Shown: positions 8,862 through 20,188, numbered from the stretch's first letter. The stretch: DNA of 64,000 bases from Allobranchiibius sp. CTAmp26 (GCF_017565405.1 NZ_JAGEKR010000019.1:1-64000), one strand, 5' to 3'. Notes: generated from the sequence alone by a model not told the origin. Numbers and translations: made by a program.

Positions 8862-9971
8862 TCAACCCGTGGTCAGGCGCGCCACCGCGGCGGCGATCCG
8901 CTCGTCGGTCGCGGTGAGGGCGATCCGCACGTGCCGCTCGCCTGCCGCGCCGTAGAAGTCGCCCGGCGCCGCGAGGATCCCCCGCTGAGCGAGGTCCCGG
9001 ATGCTGTCGCGACAGGGCCGGTCCTGCGTCGCCCACAGGTAAAGACCCGCCTCAGAGCTGTCGATTCGCCATCCCGCGCCCTGCAGTGCGGTGCGCAGCG
9101 AGGTACGCCGTGCGGCGTACACCCGCTTCTGCGCAGCCACCTCGTCGTGGGCTGCCAGACCAGCGATCAGGGCCCGCTGGATCGGCCACGGGACGATCAT
9201 CCCGGCGTGCTTGCGCACCTGCACCAGGCGCGCGACGAGGCGTGGATCGCCGGCCGCGAACGCCGCGCGGTAGCCCGCCAGATTGCTCTGCTTGGACAGC
9301 GAATAGACCGCCAGGAGTCCGGAGTGATCTCCGCCACACACCCGGTCGTCCAGGATGCTCGGGGTCGTCGGTCCCTCGGCGTCCTCACGCCAGTCCAGCT
9401 CGGCGTAGCACTCGTCACTGGCGACCACCACGTCGTGCTCGCGCGCCCACGCGACGACCTTCGCCAGGTGCTCGACAGGGAGCACGCGGCCGTCGGGGTT
9501 GCCGGGAGTGTTGAGCCACAACAGCTTCGGAGGCCTGGGGCCGAAGCCCACCGTGCTGTCCGACGCGACCGGAGTCGCGCCGGCGAGGCGGGCGCCCACG
9601 TCGTACGTCGGGTACGCGATCCGCGGGATGCCGACCACGTCGCCAGCGCCGAGGCCCAGCAAGGTGGGCAGCCACGCGACGAGTTCCTTGCTCCCGATGG
9701 TCGGCAGCACCCCGTCGGGATCGACGCCGGAGGCGTGCCGACGTGCGGCGAACCACGCCGCGACGGCCTCCCGCAGGTCGGGGGTGCCCCATACCTGCGG
9801 GTAGCCGGGCGCGTTCGCGGCGTCGCGCAGCGCCTGCTGGACCGGCTCCGGGGTGGGGTCGATCGGCGTACCGACCGAGAGGTCCACGATGCCGCCGGGG
9901 TGAGCGGCGGCGGTTGCCTTGGCCTCGGCGAGCGAGTCCCAGGGGAAGTCGGGCAGCGAGGCGATGCTCAC
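8862..9971 (-). CDS. dapC: N-succinyldiaminopimelate aminotransferase
   Basis: This is a 369-residue class I/II PLP aminotransferase. The PLP lysine is in AVYSLSKQSNLAGYRAAF, with WLNTPGNPDGR and VVASDECYAELDW also conserved. The SLSKQSN motif and the position 7 nt downstream of fdxA are characteristic of actinobacterial DapC, which transfers the amino group to N-succinyl-2-amino-6-ketopimelate in lysine and meso-diaminopimelate synthesis. It is probably co-transcribed with fdxA. Confidence 0.92.
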   Translation of the reverse strand: MSIASLPDFPWDSLAEAKATAAAHPGGIVDLSVGTPIDPTPEPVQQALRDAANAPGYPQVWGTPDLREAVAAWFAARRHASGVDPDGVLPTIGSKELVAWLPTLLGLGAGDVVGIPRIAYPTYDVGARLAGATPVASDSTVGFGPRPPKLLWLNTPGNPDGRVLPVEHLAKVVAWAREHDVVVASDECYAELDWREDAEGPTTPSILDDRVCGGDHSGLLAVYSLSKQSNLAGYRAAFAAGDPRLVARLVQVRKHAGMIVPWPIQRALIAGLAAHDEVAAQKRVYAARRTSLRTALQGAGWRIDSSEAGLYLWATQDRPCRDSIRDLAQRGILAAPGDFYGAAGERHVRIALTATDERIAAAVARLTTG

Positions 9972-9978
9972 GCGATCT

Positions 9979-10305
9979 TTACTCGTCGTGCTCTTGCGGC
10001 GGCAGGGCCGAGATCAGCGGGTGGTCCTTGGCGATCATGCCCATCTTGGCGGCGCCGCCGGGGCTACCGAGGTCGTCGAAGAACTCGACGTTGGCCTTGT
10101 AGTAGTCGGCCCACTGCTCGGGGGTGTCGTCCTCGTAGTAGATGGCCTCGACGGGGCACACCGGTTCGCAGGCACCGCAGTCGACGCACTCGTCGGGGTG
10201 GATGTAGAGGGAGCGTTCACCCTCGTAGATGCAGTCGACGGGACACTCTTCGATGCACGCCTTGTCCTTCAGGTCGACGCACGGCTGAGCGATCACGTAG
10301 GTCAT
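9979..10305 (-). CDS. fdxA: Seven-iron ferredoxin (3Fe-4S/4Fe-4S)
   Basis: This 108-residue soluble electron carrier has the first cysteine set in CVDLKDKACIEECPVDC (Cys9, 17, 21, 25) and the second in CVDCGACEPVCPVE (Cys40, 43, 46, 50), the arrangement of 7Fe ferredoxins. The C-terminal extension DYYKANVEFFDDLGSPGGA is typical of actinobacterial FdxA. It starts at ATG 10305, is divergent from a GNAT gene with an 81-bp promoter gap, and leads the fdxA-dapC unit. Confidence 0.95.
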   Translation of the reverse strand: MTYVIAQPCVDLKDKACIEECPVDCIYEGERSLYIHPDECVDCGACEPVCPVEAIYYEDDTPEQWADYYKANVEFFDDLGSPGGAAKMGMIAKDHPLISALPPQEHDE

Positions 10306-10386
10306 TGCGGGCAGACCCTTCCTGCATGTGGTGGGGCGCGGACGCCATCGGGCGCGTCCTTCGGCTCGACTTAGTATGACGGCCCC

Positions 10387-11412
10387 ATGCCTGAGCCTCC
10401 CAACCAGCCCGACCTGACCCGCACCCTGACGGTGGGGATGCGGGTGGTGTTGCGGCACCGGATCGACGGCGGGCTCACCGACGCGCTGGGTCCCCTCGTG
10501 TCCGCCGACGAGGCGACGCTCGTCGTACAGACCCGGCGCGGGCCGGTGGCGGTGCCGCGCGACGCGGTGGTCGCCGCCAAGGAGGTGCCTCCCGCGCCGT
10601 CCCGACGGGGTGCACCGCACCTCGCGCCGTCGATGGCGGACCTGCAGGAGCTCATGGTCGCGGGGATGCCGCCGCTGCGGTCGGAGTGGCTCGGTCGATG
10701 GCTGCTGCGCGAGGCCTCGGGCTACACCGGTCGCGCGAATTCGACTCTCCCGCTTGGCGATCCGGGGGTCCCACTGTCCGATGCGTTGGCTTTCGTCGCC
10801 TCCTGGTACGCCGCCCGCGATGGCGTACCGCTGCTGCAGGTCTACGGCCCGTCCGGCTTCTCCGTTGCCGACGATGCGGTCGGGGGCGCCGCCCTCGAGG
10901 CCGAGTGGACGGCGTTCCAGCGGACGCTGGTGATGTCGGCGTCGGTGGACGCGCTGGCCGCAGGCCCGGGAGACACTTCCGCCTCGGTCGCGGACCGGCC
11001 GGACGATGCCTGGTGGTCCGGCGCGGCACCTCGCGAGCAGGAGCACCGCGCCACGGCGCAGGCGATCTTCGACCGGATCCCGGAGGCGACGTACCTCACG
11101 CTCCGGGCCGGTCCCTCCGGCGAGGTCACCGCGGTCGGGCGGGTGGCCTTCGCACAGGCGTGGGCCGGGGTGTTCTCGGTACACGTGCCGCCGGCGTACC
11201 GGCGCCGTGGACTGGCGCGCCAGGTGATGGTGCTCGCGGCGCAGCAGGCCCGGGCACGCGGCATCCGGTCGATGTACCTGCAGGTCTCGCAGGACAACGC
11301 GGCTGCCGTGCGGCTCTACGAGTCGTTGGGCTTCGCGATCCACCATGAGTACTGGTACCTCCGCGCCCCGCGCCCGCCCCTCGCGCACGCTGACGCAGCT
11401 AGGGACGAGTGA
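10387..11412 (+). CDS. GNAT family N-acetyltransferase with N-terminal SH3-like region
   Basis: This is a 341-residue protein. Residues 10-70 (TVGMRVVLRHRI..LVSADEATLVVQTRRGPVAVPRDAVVAAKEV) look like a small beta-barrel found before the acetyltransferase part of this actinobacterial family. The GNAT core is near the end: VFSVHVPPAYRRRGLARQVM, SMYLQVSQDNAAAVRLYESLGF and HHEYWYLRAP. It is regularly encoded divergently from fdxA in actinomycetes. The substrate is unknown. Confidence 0.83.
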   Translation: MPEPPNQPDLTRTLTVGMRVVLRHRIDGGLTDALGPLVSADEATLVVQTRRGPVAVPRDAVVAAKEVPPAPSRRGAPHLAPSMADLQELMVAGMPPLRSEWLGRWLLREASGYTGRANSTLPLGDPGVPLSDALAFVASWYAARDGVPLLQVYGPSGFSVADDAVGGAALEAEWTAFQRTLVMSASVDALAAGPGDTSASVADRPDDAWWSGAAPREQEHRATAQAIFDRIPEATYLTLRAGPSGEVTAVGRVAFAQAWAGVFSVHVPPAYRRRGLARQVMVLAAQQARARGIRSMYLQVSQDNAAAVRLYESLGFAIHHEYWYLRAPRPPLAHADAARDE

Positions 11413-11435
11413 CGCAGGTAGACCTGCGTCACTCG
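11406..11435. repeat. Palindromic element, GACGCAGG family, copy 2
   Basis: A perfect 14-bp inverted repeat cgagtgacgcaggt (11406-11419) / 11422-11435 has only 2 nt between the arms. Shorter tgacgca and tgcgtca pieces flank it (about 11391 and 11444), so the arms are nested. It overlaps the GNAT stop region and lies 88 nt before the next gene. Confidence 0.85.
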
Positions 11436-11522
11436 CGCACACTTGCGTCACTGCCCGCCGACTCGCCACGCCCCTGTGGATGAGCAGGGGTGCCGGTCGC
11501 ACTGTGCTGCAAAAGTCCCGTC

Positions 11523-12476
11523 ATGGATCCTTCCCATGAGCTCCTGCAATCGGACTATCTACGCCGACGGGGCGTACGCCCCGACCGAGCGGCCGCGCAG
11601 GCCGAAGCTCGCATCGTCCGGGTGCGGCGCGGTGTGTACGCCGAGCGGGACGGTTGGGAAGCGTCGTCCGCCGCGGACCGGTATCGGGCGTTCGTCATGG
11701 CGAGTGCGCAGTGCATGCGTGGCTCCCACGCCATCCTGTGCGGCCCGGCCGCTGCTGCACTCTGGCGTCTGCCGATCATCGGTGCCTGGCCGTCGACCGT
11801 CGACGTCGTGGTCGGTCCGAACGGTGGCGGGTCCAGCGGCAACGTACGCCGGCACCGGCTGCGATCGCTGCCTCTCGCGCACAATGTGAACGGCATCGCG
11901 GTGACCGGACCCGCTCGGACCGTGGTGGACCTCGGGCGCACCACCCCGCTGATCTGCGCACTCGCCGCTGCCGATGCCGCACTACGGGCCAGGTTGTGTA
12001 CCCGTGCCGACCTCGCCCGCGAACTGGGGGATGTGGCACCGCGCGAACGGGGGCGTGGTGCTGCGGTGACTGTCGTACTCCTGGCGGACGGACGCGCGGA
12101 GTCCCCCGGCGAGTCGCTCAGCCGGGCTCGGATGTGGGAGCTCGGCCTGCCCCAACCTGAGTTGCAGGTGCCGTTACGCGACGAGCACGGCGCGTACGGA
12201 CGCGCCGACTTCGGCTGGGACGGGGTGATCGGCGAATTCGACGGCAGATTGAAATACGGCGTGGACCACGCCGGGGACGGGGCGATACAGGACGTGCTCT
12301 GGCGGGAGAAAGTACGCGAGGACCGCATCCGCAGGCACGCAAGCGTGGCCAGATGGACCTGGGATGACGCGTTGCGTACCCGGCCGATGGCCCGGATCCT
12401 GGAGGCAGCCGGCATTCTTCCCGACTCGCCGCGCACCCCATGGGTGCCGGCCCCTGACGCAGTCCTGCACGAGTGA
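11523..12476 (+). CDS. AbiEi-type antitoxin-like N-terminus with endonuclease-fold C-terminus
   Basis: This 317-residue protein starts MDPSHELLQSDYL. Residues 5-60 resemble the winged-helix AbiEi antitoxin N-terminal domain (DYLRRRGV..ARIVRVRRGVYAE). The C-terminal third (GRADFGWDGVIGEFDGRLKY..WREKVREDRIRRH) resembles the Vsr/DUF559 restriction-endonuclease-like fold, with the Asp, Glu-Phe-Asp and Lys positions in place. Such proteins occur as single genes in many actinomycetes, and no AbiEii toxin gene is adjacent here. A role in nucleic-acid defence is possible but unproven. It is bracketed by two palindromic elements of the same family. Confidence 0.7.
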   Translation: MDPSHELLQSDYLRRRGVRPDRAAAQAEARIVRVRRGVYAERDGWEASSAADRYRAFVMASAQCMRGSHAILCGPAAAALWRLPIIGAWPSTVDVVVGPNGGGSSGNVRRHRLRSLPLAHNVNGIAVTGPARTVVDLGRTTPLICALAAADAALRARLCTRADLARELGDVAPRERGRGAAVTVVLLADGRAESPGESLSRARMWELGLPQPELQVPLRDEHGAYGRADFGWDGVIGEFDGRLKYGVDHAGDGAIQDVLWREKVREDRIRRHASVARWTWDDALRTRPMARILEAAGILPDSPRTPWVPAPDAVLHE

Positions 12477-12503
12477 CGCAGGTCTAGCTGCGTCACTCGT
12501 GCA
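12466..12503. repeat. Palindromic element, GACGCAGG family, copy 3
   Basis: A perfect 15-bp stem (12466-12480, tgcacgagtgacgca, with 12489-12503) has an 8-nt loop. An outer acgcagt/actgcgt pair (12457-12463 and 12506-12512) extends it. It covers the stop codon of the preceding gene and the last bases before the convergent MFS gene. Confidence 0.85.
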
Positions 12504-12517
12504 CTACTGCGTCGGGG

Positions 12518-13741
12518 TCAGGTGGGGCGGGGGGCGAGGCGGCGCAGGGAGGACTCGCCGACCACGACCGACGCGAGCAGCACCACCCCGAGTGCTGCGC
12601 CGAGCACGCACACCCCCGACCAGTGATAGCTGGAGGCGACTCGCGTCGAGACCCACGAGCCGGCGGCGCCACCGAGGAAGTACGCCGTCATGTACGCCGC
12701 GTTGACCCGTGCCCGGGCGTCACCGGCGAGCGTGTAGATGCGGCTTTGATTGGTCACCTGCAGCGACTGGCAGGCGAGGTCCAGCAGCACGACGCCGGCG
12801 AGCAGCGCGATGACGGAGGCCCGCCCACCGGCCAATAGCGCCCAGGACACCAGGAAGAGCAACCCGGCGCCCACCGATGCGTAGAGCTGGTGTCCGCCGT
12901 CGGCCAGCCGGCCGATCAGGGGCGCGGCGAGCGCGCCCGCGGCACCGGCCAGCCCGAAGAGGCCGATGATCCCTTCGGAGTAGTGGTACGGCGCATCCGA
13001 CAGCAGCCCGGTGATGGCAGTCCACAGGACGCTGAACTGCGCGAACGTCAGCGCGCCGTAGAGCATCCGACGTCGCAGCACGGGCTCGGTCCGCACCAGT
13101 CGAGCGACCGATCCGAGCAGGCCGGCGTACGACGTGCGCACCGTCGGTGGGCTGACGGGAAGCCCGCGCCAGAGGCCGGCGGCGAGCACGAGGACCAGGG
13201 CTGCGGCCACGAGGTAGACCGAGCGCCAGCCGCCGACCTGGGCGAGCAGGCCGGCCAGGGTGCGGGCCAGCAGGATGCCGATCAGCAGCCCGCTCATCAC
13301 GGTGCCGACGACCGATCCGCGGTCGTCGTCGGAGGCGAGGGCGGCCGCGAGCGGCACCACCACCTGCGCCACGACCGAGAGCAGCCCCACGATCAGCAGC
13401 ATCACGAGCAGCCACGCCTCGTTCTGGGCGAACGCGGTGAGGACGAGAGCCCCGGCGGTCGCCAGTGCCATCCCGACGATGAGCCGACGTCGCTCGAGCA
13501 GGTCACCCAGCGGCAGCACGAACAGCAGTCCCGCGGCGTACCCGAGCTGGGTGACGGTCACCAGGATCCCGGTGGCGGAGGGCGAGATGTGCAGGTCGCG
13601 CCCGATCAGATCGAGCAACGGCTGGCAGTAGTAGAGGTTCGCCGCCGACACCCCGGCGGCGACGGCCATCAGCAACACCAACGGACGCGACAGGCGCGAG
13701 CCGTCGGTGGTGACCGCGTCAGCGGGGGCGGCGGTGGACAC
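12518..13741 (-). CDS. MFS transporter (drug/metabolite exporter type)
   Basis: This is a 407-residue protein with 12 predicted membrane helices. It opens with a short polar N-terminus and then VSAANLYYCQPLLDLIGRDL, typical of a YnfM/YfcJ-like exporter subgroup. Motif A is GDLLERRRLIVG after helix 2. Substrate is unknown. It lies 93 nt downstream of the vanW-family gene on the same strand, so co-transcription is possible. The 3' end faces the AbiEi-like gene across a hairpin. Confidence 0.85.
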   Translation of the reverse strand: MSTAAPADAVTTDGSRLSRPLVLLMAVAAGVSAANLYYCQPLLDLIGRDLHISPSATGILVTVTQLGYAAGLLFVLPLGDLLERRRLIVGMALATAGALVLTAFAQNEAWLLVMLLIVGLLSVVAQVVVPLAAALASDDDRGSVVGTVMSGLLIGILLARTLAGLLAQVGGWRSVYLVAAALVLVLAAGLWRGLPVSPPTVRTSYAGLLGSVARLVRTEPVLRRRMLYGALTFAQFSVLWTAITGLLSDAPYHYSEGIIGLFGLAGAAGALAAPLIGRLADGGHQLYASVGAGLLFLVSWALLAGGRASVIALLAGVVLLDLACQSLQVTNQSRIYTLAGDARARVNAAYMTAYFLGGAAGSWVSTRVASSYHWSGVCVLGAALGVVLLASVVVGESSLRRLAPRPT

Positions 13742-13834
13742 GGTCCGGCTCCTGGCGCTCGAAGGCTCTCATCGCCTTGCGCAACCACATCGGATCGCGA
13801 TGTGTTCCGCGGGCGGTGGCGGCCCGGTCGGCCG

Positions 13835-15514
13835 CTAGCCGCAGACGACCAGGTCGGCCGGGTTGTACGTCGTGGTCAGCGACTCGTTCTTGACCACCTT
13901 GCCGCCGCGCTTGACGACCCGGGTCACCGTGACCTTGAAACCCTCCATCGCGGGCTGGGGGAGGCAGCCGGCCGTCTTGATGTGCTGCACACCGGGCTTC
14001 TTGATGGCGAACTGCGGACCGGTGGTGCTCGTGACCGAGAAGACCGAGGTGCCGTAGAGGCGCATGACCGAGTAGTTGGACTCGGTCCGGGCCTCGATCA
14101 CGATGCCGTGACCGGTGTCGTTGGTCCACTTGTTGTCGATGGTCGGCACCGACAGCGTCGCCTCACGGCCCATCGGGTAGCGCGGGATCCAGTAGGAGTG
14201 CGCCTGGTGGGTGTCCTCCTGCACTCCCGCGAAGAAGGTCGCGTTGTACATGGTGGTCGACACCTGCGACAGCCCGCCGCCCGTGCCGAGTACGTCGCGA
14301 CCGTCCTGCAGCACCGGCGCGTCGACGTATCCGTTGGCCTTCGTGATCGGCGACAACGCGGCCAGGAGGCTGAACTGCTCGCCGGGCGCGACGTACGTGC
14401 CGTTGAGTTTGGAGAGCCCGTTCTTGATGTTGGTCGTGCGGGCGGCGTTCTGCGCGCCGAGCGGGTAGCGCGACCGGAACTCGCTGATCACGGTGGTGCT
14501 GATCTGCGACGGGTCGACCGTCACGCCCTTCTGCGGGACGACCGAGGCCGTGACGGTACGTCGCCCGGCCTGCAGCGCCGCGAGCAGCGCGGTCCCTGTC
14601 TTGACCGGCTCGACGGCGGTCCCGTTCTCACCGGCGATCACCTTCGTGGTCGGCACGATGCCCTTCATCGCGACCCTCGCGTTGCGCGCGGGCGTCGCCA
14701 GCTGAGGACCCAGCGTGGTCATCAGGGTCGCCATCGCGGAGGGGATGATCGCCAGCTTCAACGAGTTGCCGCTCGGCACCGACCTCAACACCCCGGACAG
14801 CTGTAGCGGGGTGATGCTCAACTGCTGCGAGCCGTTCACGAGCGTCACGGGTCCGGAGAGGGCGGCGGTCGCGGGTCCCGCGGCGAACGCGTCGACGGTC
14901 TTGTCGGTCAGCACCGGCGACTGCTGAGTGAGGGTGCCGGCGTACTCCGAGCGCTCCGGCCAGCCCGCGGCGATGCTGCTGGCGAGCGCGGCCGCGTCGA
15001 TCCCGCGGCCCGGCGTGGCATGGGTGACCACGACCTTGCCGTTCACGAGCTTCACCGTCCCGGGCGTCGGCGCACCCTTGATGGAGGCACCGGCCGCGGC
15101 GATCGCCTCCTGGAGCTTGGCCTTGTCGACGGTGGTGCGTATCGCGCGGGTGGGACCACCGGTGTAGCGCTCCCACAGTGCGCTGGGGGCCAGCGTGAAG
15201 CCGGTGAGGTTGTCGAGCGCGCCGGTGGTGTCGTACGTCAGGCCCGCGCTCGCGGGAGTGATGTGCAGGGTGTGGCCGGCCGCGGTGAACGTCACCGGCT
15301 TACGCTCGGCGGCCGCGACGTGACCGGCCAGTCGCTGCTGCGCGGCGGCCTTGCTCTGACCCCCGACGACCACTCCGTCCACGGTGGTGCCGCTCGGCAC
15401 CCGGTCGGTGTTCAGGACCGCGACCCCGCCGTACGCCGCGAGCGCCACCACGACGACGCCGACCCCGGCGACCACTCCCCAGCCCTTGCGGGATCGCCCC
15501 GAACGCTCACTCAC
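13835..15514 (-). CDS. VanW family protein with peptidoglycan-binding-4 domains
   Basis: This 559-residue protein has one N-terminal membrane anchor (residues 12-33) and a large exported part. Two PG_binding_4-like modules precede the VanW domain, whose marks are GTYVAPGEQFSLLAAL, YVDAPVLQDG and TGGGLSQVSTTMYNA. VanW proteins are linked to the cell wall and vancomycin operons in Firmicutes, but their biochemical role is unknown. The start overlaps the stop of the flavin reductase gene by 4 nt. It is the last member of a packed minus-strand run. Confidence 0.88.
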   Translation of the reverse strand: MSERSGRSRKGWGVVAGVGVVVVALAAYGGVAVLNTDRVPSGTTVDGVVVGGQSKAAAQQRLAGHVAAAERKPVTFTAAGHTLHITPASAGLTYDTTGALDNLTGFTLAPSALWERYTGGPTRAIRTTVDKAKLQEAIAAAGASIKGAPTPGTVKLVNGKVVVTHATPGRGIDAAALASSIAAGWPERSEYAGTLTQQSPVLTDKTVDAFAAGPATAALSGPVTLVNGSQQLSITPLQLSGVLRSVPSGNSLKLAIIPSAMATLMTTLGPQLATPARNARVAMKGIVPTTKVIAGENGTAVEPVKTGTALLAALQAGRRTVTASVVPQKGVTVDPSQISTTVISEFRSRYPLGAQNAARTTNIKNGLSKLNGTYVAPGEQFSLLAALSPITKANGYVDAPVLQDGRDVLGTGGGLSQVSTTMYNATFFAGVQEDTHQAHSYWIPRYPMGREATLSVPTIDNKWTNDTGHGIVIEARTESNYSVMRLYGTSVFSVTSTTGPQFAIKKPGVQHIKTAGCLPQPAMEGFKVTVTRVVKRGGKVVKNESLTTTYNPADLVVCG

Positions 15515-16032
15515 GGATGTGCTCCAAACCGGCCTCGGTAGTAGGTGAGCGCATCCTGCGGCCGCTCCGCGTCCCGCATGGCCACGACCGCCCCGACGAC
15601 CAGGGTGTGATCACCGGCTGCATGCGTGTCGACCGTGCGGCACTCCAGCTGCGCCAAGGCGTCGTCCACCAGGGCGACCCCCGTCGCCCCGCCACGAGTA
15701 TGCGGCACCCGTTCGAGCTGATCGTGGAGCGGGCGCCCGCGGGTCGCGAGCCATGCGGCAGTGCCGCGCGCACCGGCCGGCAGGATGCTGATCCCCCACA
15801 CGCCCGCCTCGAGGATCGCGTCGTGGAACCGCGCCTCCTGCTCGACGCTGGCCACCACGAGCACCGGGTCGAGGGACACCGACATGACCGCACTGGCGGT
15901 CATCGCGTGGTCCAGCCCGCCGGCGTACGTCGTGAGCACGGTGACCCCGGTGACCAGCCGCCCGATCACCCGCCGGTAGTCGTCGGGGTCGACGCCCTGC
16001 ACGGCGCCGGCGCCCGGCTGCTCCGCGGTCAT
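15511..16032 (-). CDS. Flavin reductase family protein
   Basis: This is a 173-residue FMN-binding split-barrel protein. RRVIGRLVTGVTVLTTY, DHAMTASAVMSVSLDPVLVVASVE and GVWGISILPAG are the conserved FMN and dimer segments. Proteins of this type pass reduced flavin to a monooxygenase or reduce FMN with NAD(P)H; no partner monooxygenase is nearby. It overlaps mshB upstream and vanW downstream by 4 nt each, so the three are translationally coupled. Confidence 0.88.
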   Translation of the reverse strand: MTAEQPGAGAVQGVDPDDYRRVIGRLVTGVTVLTTYAGGLDHAMTASAVMSVSLDPVLVVASVEQEARFHDAILEAGVWGISILPAGARGTAAWLATRGRPLHDQLERVPHTRGGATGVALVDDALAQLECRTVDTHAAGDHTLVVGAVVAMRDAERPQDALTYYRGRFGAHP

Positions 16033-16898
16033 CCCAGCAGACCCCGGCGCGAGGATCCCTGCAACGCGATCAGTTCACCTGTCGCGGAATCGATCTCGGC
16101 GAAACCCTCACGCCCCGAGAGCCGTGCCGCGATGGCGTTGGACAGCGCGTAGAAGCCGTCGTGCACGCTCACCTGCGTGCGGTGGCAGCGCAGCGCGTCC
16201 GCCTGGACACCCGCCACGGAGGGGTCCAGCACCTCGTGGGTGACCTGCTCGTCGGGCACGACGGACGGTGCGTACGCCGCGCCGTCACCGGGCACCTGCA
16301 CCTCTGAGTCGCTCGGGACGTGTGCCTGCAGCCAGGACCGGTCCTCCTGCGCCCACGACCGTGGGATCAAGGTGGCGAAGAGGCGCGGGCGTGCCTGCGC
16401 GGGCAGCGACCCGACAGCGGAGACGACTGCCCGGTGCACCTGGATGTGGTCGGGGTGGCCGTAACCGCCGTGCCGGTCGTACGTCACCACGACATCCGGC
16501 GCCAACTCTCGTACGACGCCGGCGACGGCCGCACCCACGACCTCGACCGGCGCTGCGGCGAAGGCCCGCGGATGCCGGGACGCCGGTGATCCGGCCATCC
16601 CGGAGTCACGCCACCCGCCGGGGAGAAGCTGTGACGAAGTGACACCGAGCGTTTTCATCGCGCACGCCAGCTCCGCCCGCCGTACGTCGGCCAACGGGTC
16701 GGCGACGTCGTCCGGGCGGAGTTGCCCTGCCGGCAGCTCCAGGTGAGCAAGCTCGGCCGGGATGACCTCGCCCTCCTCGCCCAGCGTCGCGGTGAGCACA
16801 TGCACCTCGTCACCCGCCCGCACGTGGTGCGCGATCGCGATCCCGTTGGCGAGCGTCTCGTCGTCGGGATGCGCGTGCACGAAGAGCAGGCGTGCCAT
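16029..16898 (-). CDS. mshB: GlcNAc-inositol deacetylase, mycothiol biosynthesis
   Basis: This is a 289-residue zinc deacetylase of the PIG-L/LmbE fold that removes acetyl from GlcNAc-Ins, the second mycothiol step. Zinc ligands are His10 and Asp13 in HAHPDDE and a His in YGHPDHIQVHR (around 148-151). GGWRDSGMAGS is specific to MshB, as opposed to the mycothiol S-conjugate amidase or other PIG-L enzymes. It is 6 nt downstream of typA and overlaps the flavin reductase gene. This is direct evidence that the organism makes mycothiol. Confidence 0.94.
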   Translation of the reverse strand: MARLLFVHAHPDDETLANGIAIAHHVRAGDEVHVLTATLGEEGEVIPAELAHLELPAGQLRPDDVADPLADVRRAELACAMKTLGVTSSQLLPGGWRDSGMAGSPASRHPRAFAAAPVEVVGAAVAGVVRELAPDVVVTYDRHGGYGHPDHIQVHRAVVSAVGSLPAQARPRLFATLIPRSWAQEDRSWLQAHVPSDSEVQVPGDGAAYAPSVVPDEQVTHEVLDPSVAGVQADALRCHRTQVSVHDGFYALSNAIAARLSGREGFAEIDSATGELIALQGSSRRGLLG

Positions 16899-16904
16899 CG
16901 CGGC

Positions 16905-18794
<1,890 letters not shown>

Positions 18795-18802
18795 GATGTC
18801 GA

Positions 18803-20155
18803 TTATCTCAGGGAAACGGGGCGTTTCCGACCACGCGCCATCCGGGGCCGCCCCTGGCCACCAGCGATCCTGCCGGCGAGCAGCAGCCCCAGCACGGCCA
18901 GCAGCACGGGCACGCTCAGCAGCGTGACGAAGGTCGCAGGCCGCAACTGCGCGCGGTACGCCGCGATCCAGGCGCCCCCCAGCGCCGTGACGACACTGCC
19001 CGCGAGCGAGGACGCCAGGTAGATCGCGGACTGGTAGCGGCCCTGCTCCTGGGCCGGCGCCAGCGCGAGCGACGCCACGGAGAGCGCGGGCATGATCGTG
19101 CCGATGCCCGCGCCCGCCACGGCCCACGCGGTGAGGGGCAGCACGACCGGTACCCCCGGGATCGCGAGCCCGACCGTGCCGGCGAGACCCACGGCGAACG
19201 CGACGAAACCTGCGCGCAGCCGCAGCGTGGGCGAGGTCTGTGCCTGCACGACGTCTCGGCCGTGCAGCCACGACCCCGCCGCCCAGCAGACGCCGGTGAT
19301 GGTCAGGGTGACGCCGGTCGTCGCCGGCCCGAAGCCGCGCACCCGCGTCAGGGTCAACGGCAGGAATCCGCCGGACATCCCGAACCCCGCATTCGTCAGG
19401 GCACGGAGCGCCACCACCGCCGGCATCCCGCGCGCCGCGCGGAACGTGCCCACCGGAAGCGCCCGACGGGCGAGGAGCAGCAGGGCGGGCACCGACACCA
19501 GCATCAGCGCGCCCCCGAACCACGCGGCCGGGCCGCCGAGCAGGGCCCCGGCCAGCACCAGGACCGCGGCAGCCAGCGAGCAACCTGCCCCCGCTCGCAC
19601 CAGACGGCGCCGATCGGCCGACCACGCGCCCGACGAGCCCGATGCGGCACCCCGCAGGGCGGGTGACAGCAGCGCGTACGCAGGCACCAGGAGCAGCGCG
19701 GTGACGGTGAACGCCCACCGCCACCCGAGGGATTGGGCGATCAGGCCGGACACCGGAGGTCCCACCACGGACGGAAGGACCCACGCGACGGCCATCGCGC
19801 CGAACATCCGGGGGCGCAGGGCTGCCGGCAGCGCCTGCGCCAGCAGCACCGTGACGCCGATGTCCAGACCGGCCTCGGAGACTCCTGATACCCACCGCGT
19901 GGCCACCAGCGCCAGCATCGTGGGGGCCAGCGCCGAGCCCAGCTGCCCGACGACGAAGAGCGCCGCGCACCGGCGCAACAGCCAGGAGGGTCCGCGGCGG
20001 TCCACGATCACGCCGAAGAACGCCACCGCGGCGATGTAGGCCACCATCGGCGCCGCGCCGGCCGCGCCGAAGAGCGCCAGGCCGTGCAGCTCGGCCGAGG
20101 CCGCGGGCAGCACCGTGCCGGTGGCCCGGTCGGCGTACGCGGCGAGCGTCACCAT
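18803..20155 (-). CDS. MFS transporter divergent from soxR
   Basis: This is a 450-residue protein with about 12-14 membrane helices. [15 protein letters not shown] is motif A, and [12 protein letters not shown] is typical of drug-exporting MFS. The start ATG 20155 ([10 protein letters not shown]) has GGTGG 7 nt upstream; upstream valines are GTC and cannot initiate. The soxR start is only 33 bp away on the other strand, so both promoters overlap and SoxR control of this exporter is likely but not shown. typA follows after 8 nt. Confidence 0.85.
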   Translation of the reverse strand: MVTLAAYADRATGTVLPAASAELHGLALFGAAGAAPMVAYIAAVAFFGVIVDRRGPSWLLRRCAALFVVGQLGSALAPTMLALVATRWVSGVSEAGLDIGVTVLLAQALPAALRPRMFGAMAVAWVLPSVVGPPVSGLIAQSLGWRWAFTVTALLLVPAYALLSPALRGAASGSSGAWSADRRRLVRAGAGCSLAAAVLVLAGALLGGPAAWFGGALMLVSVPALLLLARRALPVGTFRAARGMPAVVALRALTNAGFGMSGGFLPLTLTRVRGFGPATTGVTLTITGVCWAAGSWLHGRDVVQAQTSPTLRLRAGFVAFAVGLAGTVGLAIPGVPVVLPLTAWAVAGAGIGTIMPALSVASLALAPAQEQGRYQSAIYLASSLAGSVVTALGGAWIAAYRAQLRPATFVTLLSVPVLLAVLGLLLAGRIAGGQGRPRMARGRKRPVSLR

Positions 20156-20188
20156 CGCCAGGCCACCTGCCGTGACCGGCAGTCTCGC

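Noticed and set aside
12890-14806. Long plus-strand frame opposite the MFS and VanW genes
   Set aside because: Antisense to two well-supported genes, low-complexity composition (Arg, Gly, Asp, His), no homology pattern.
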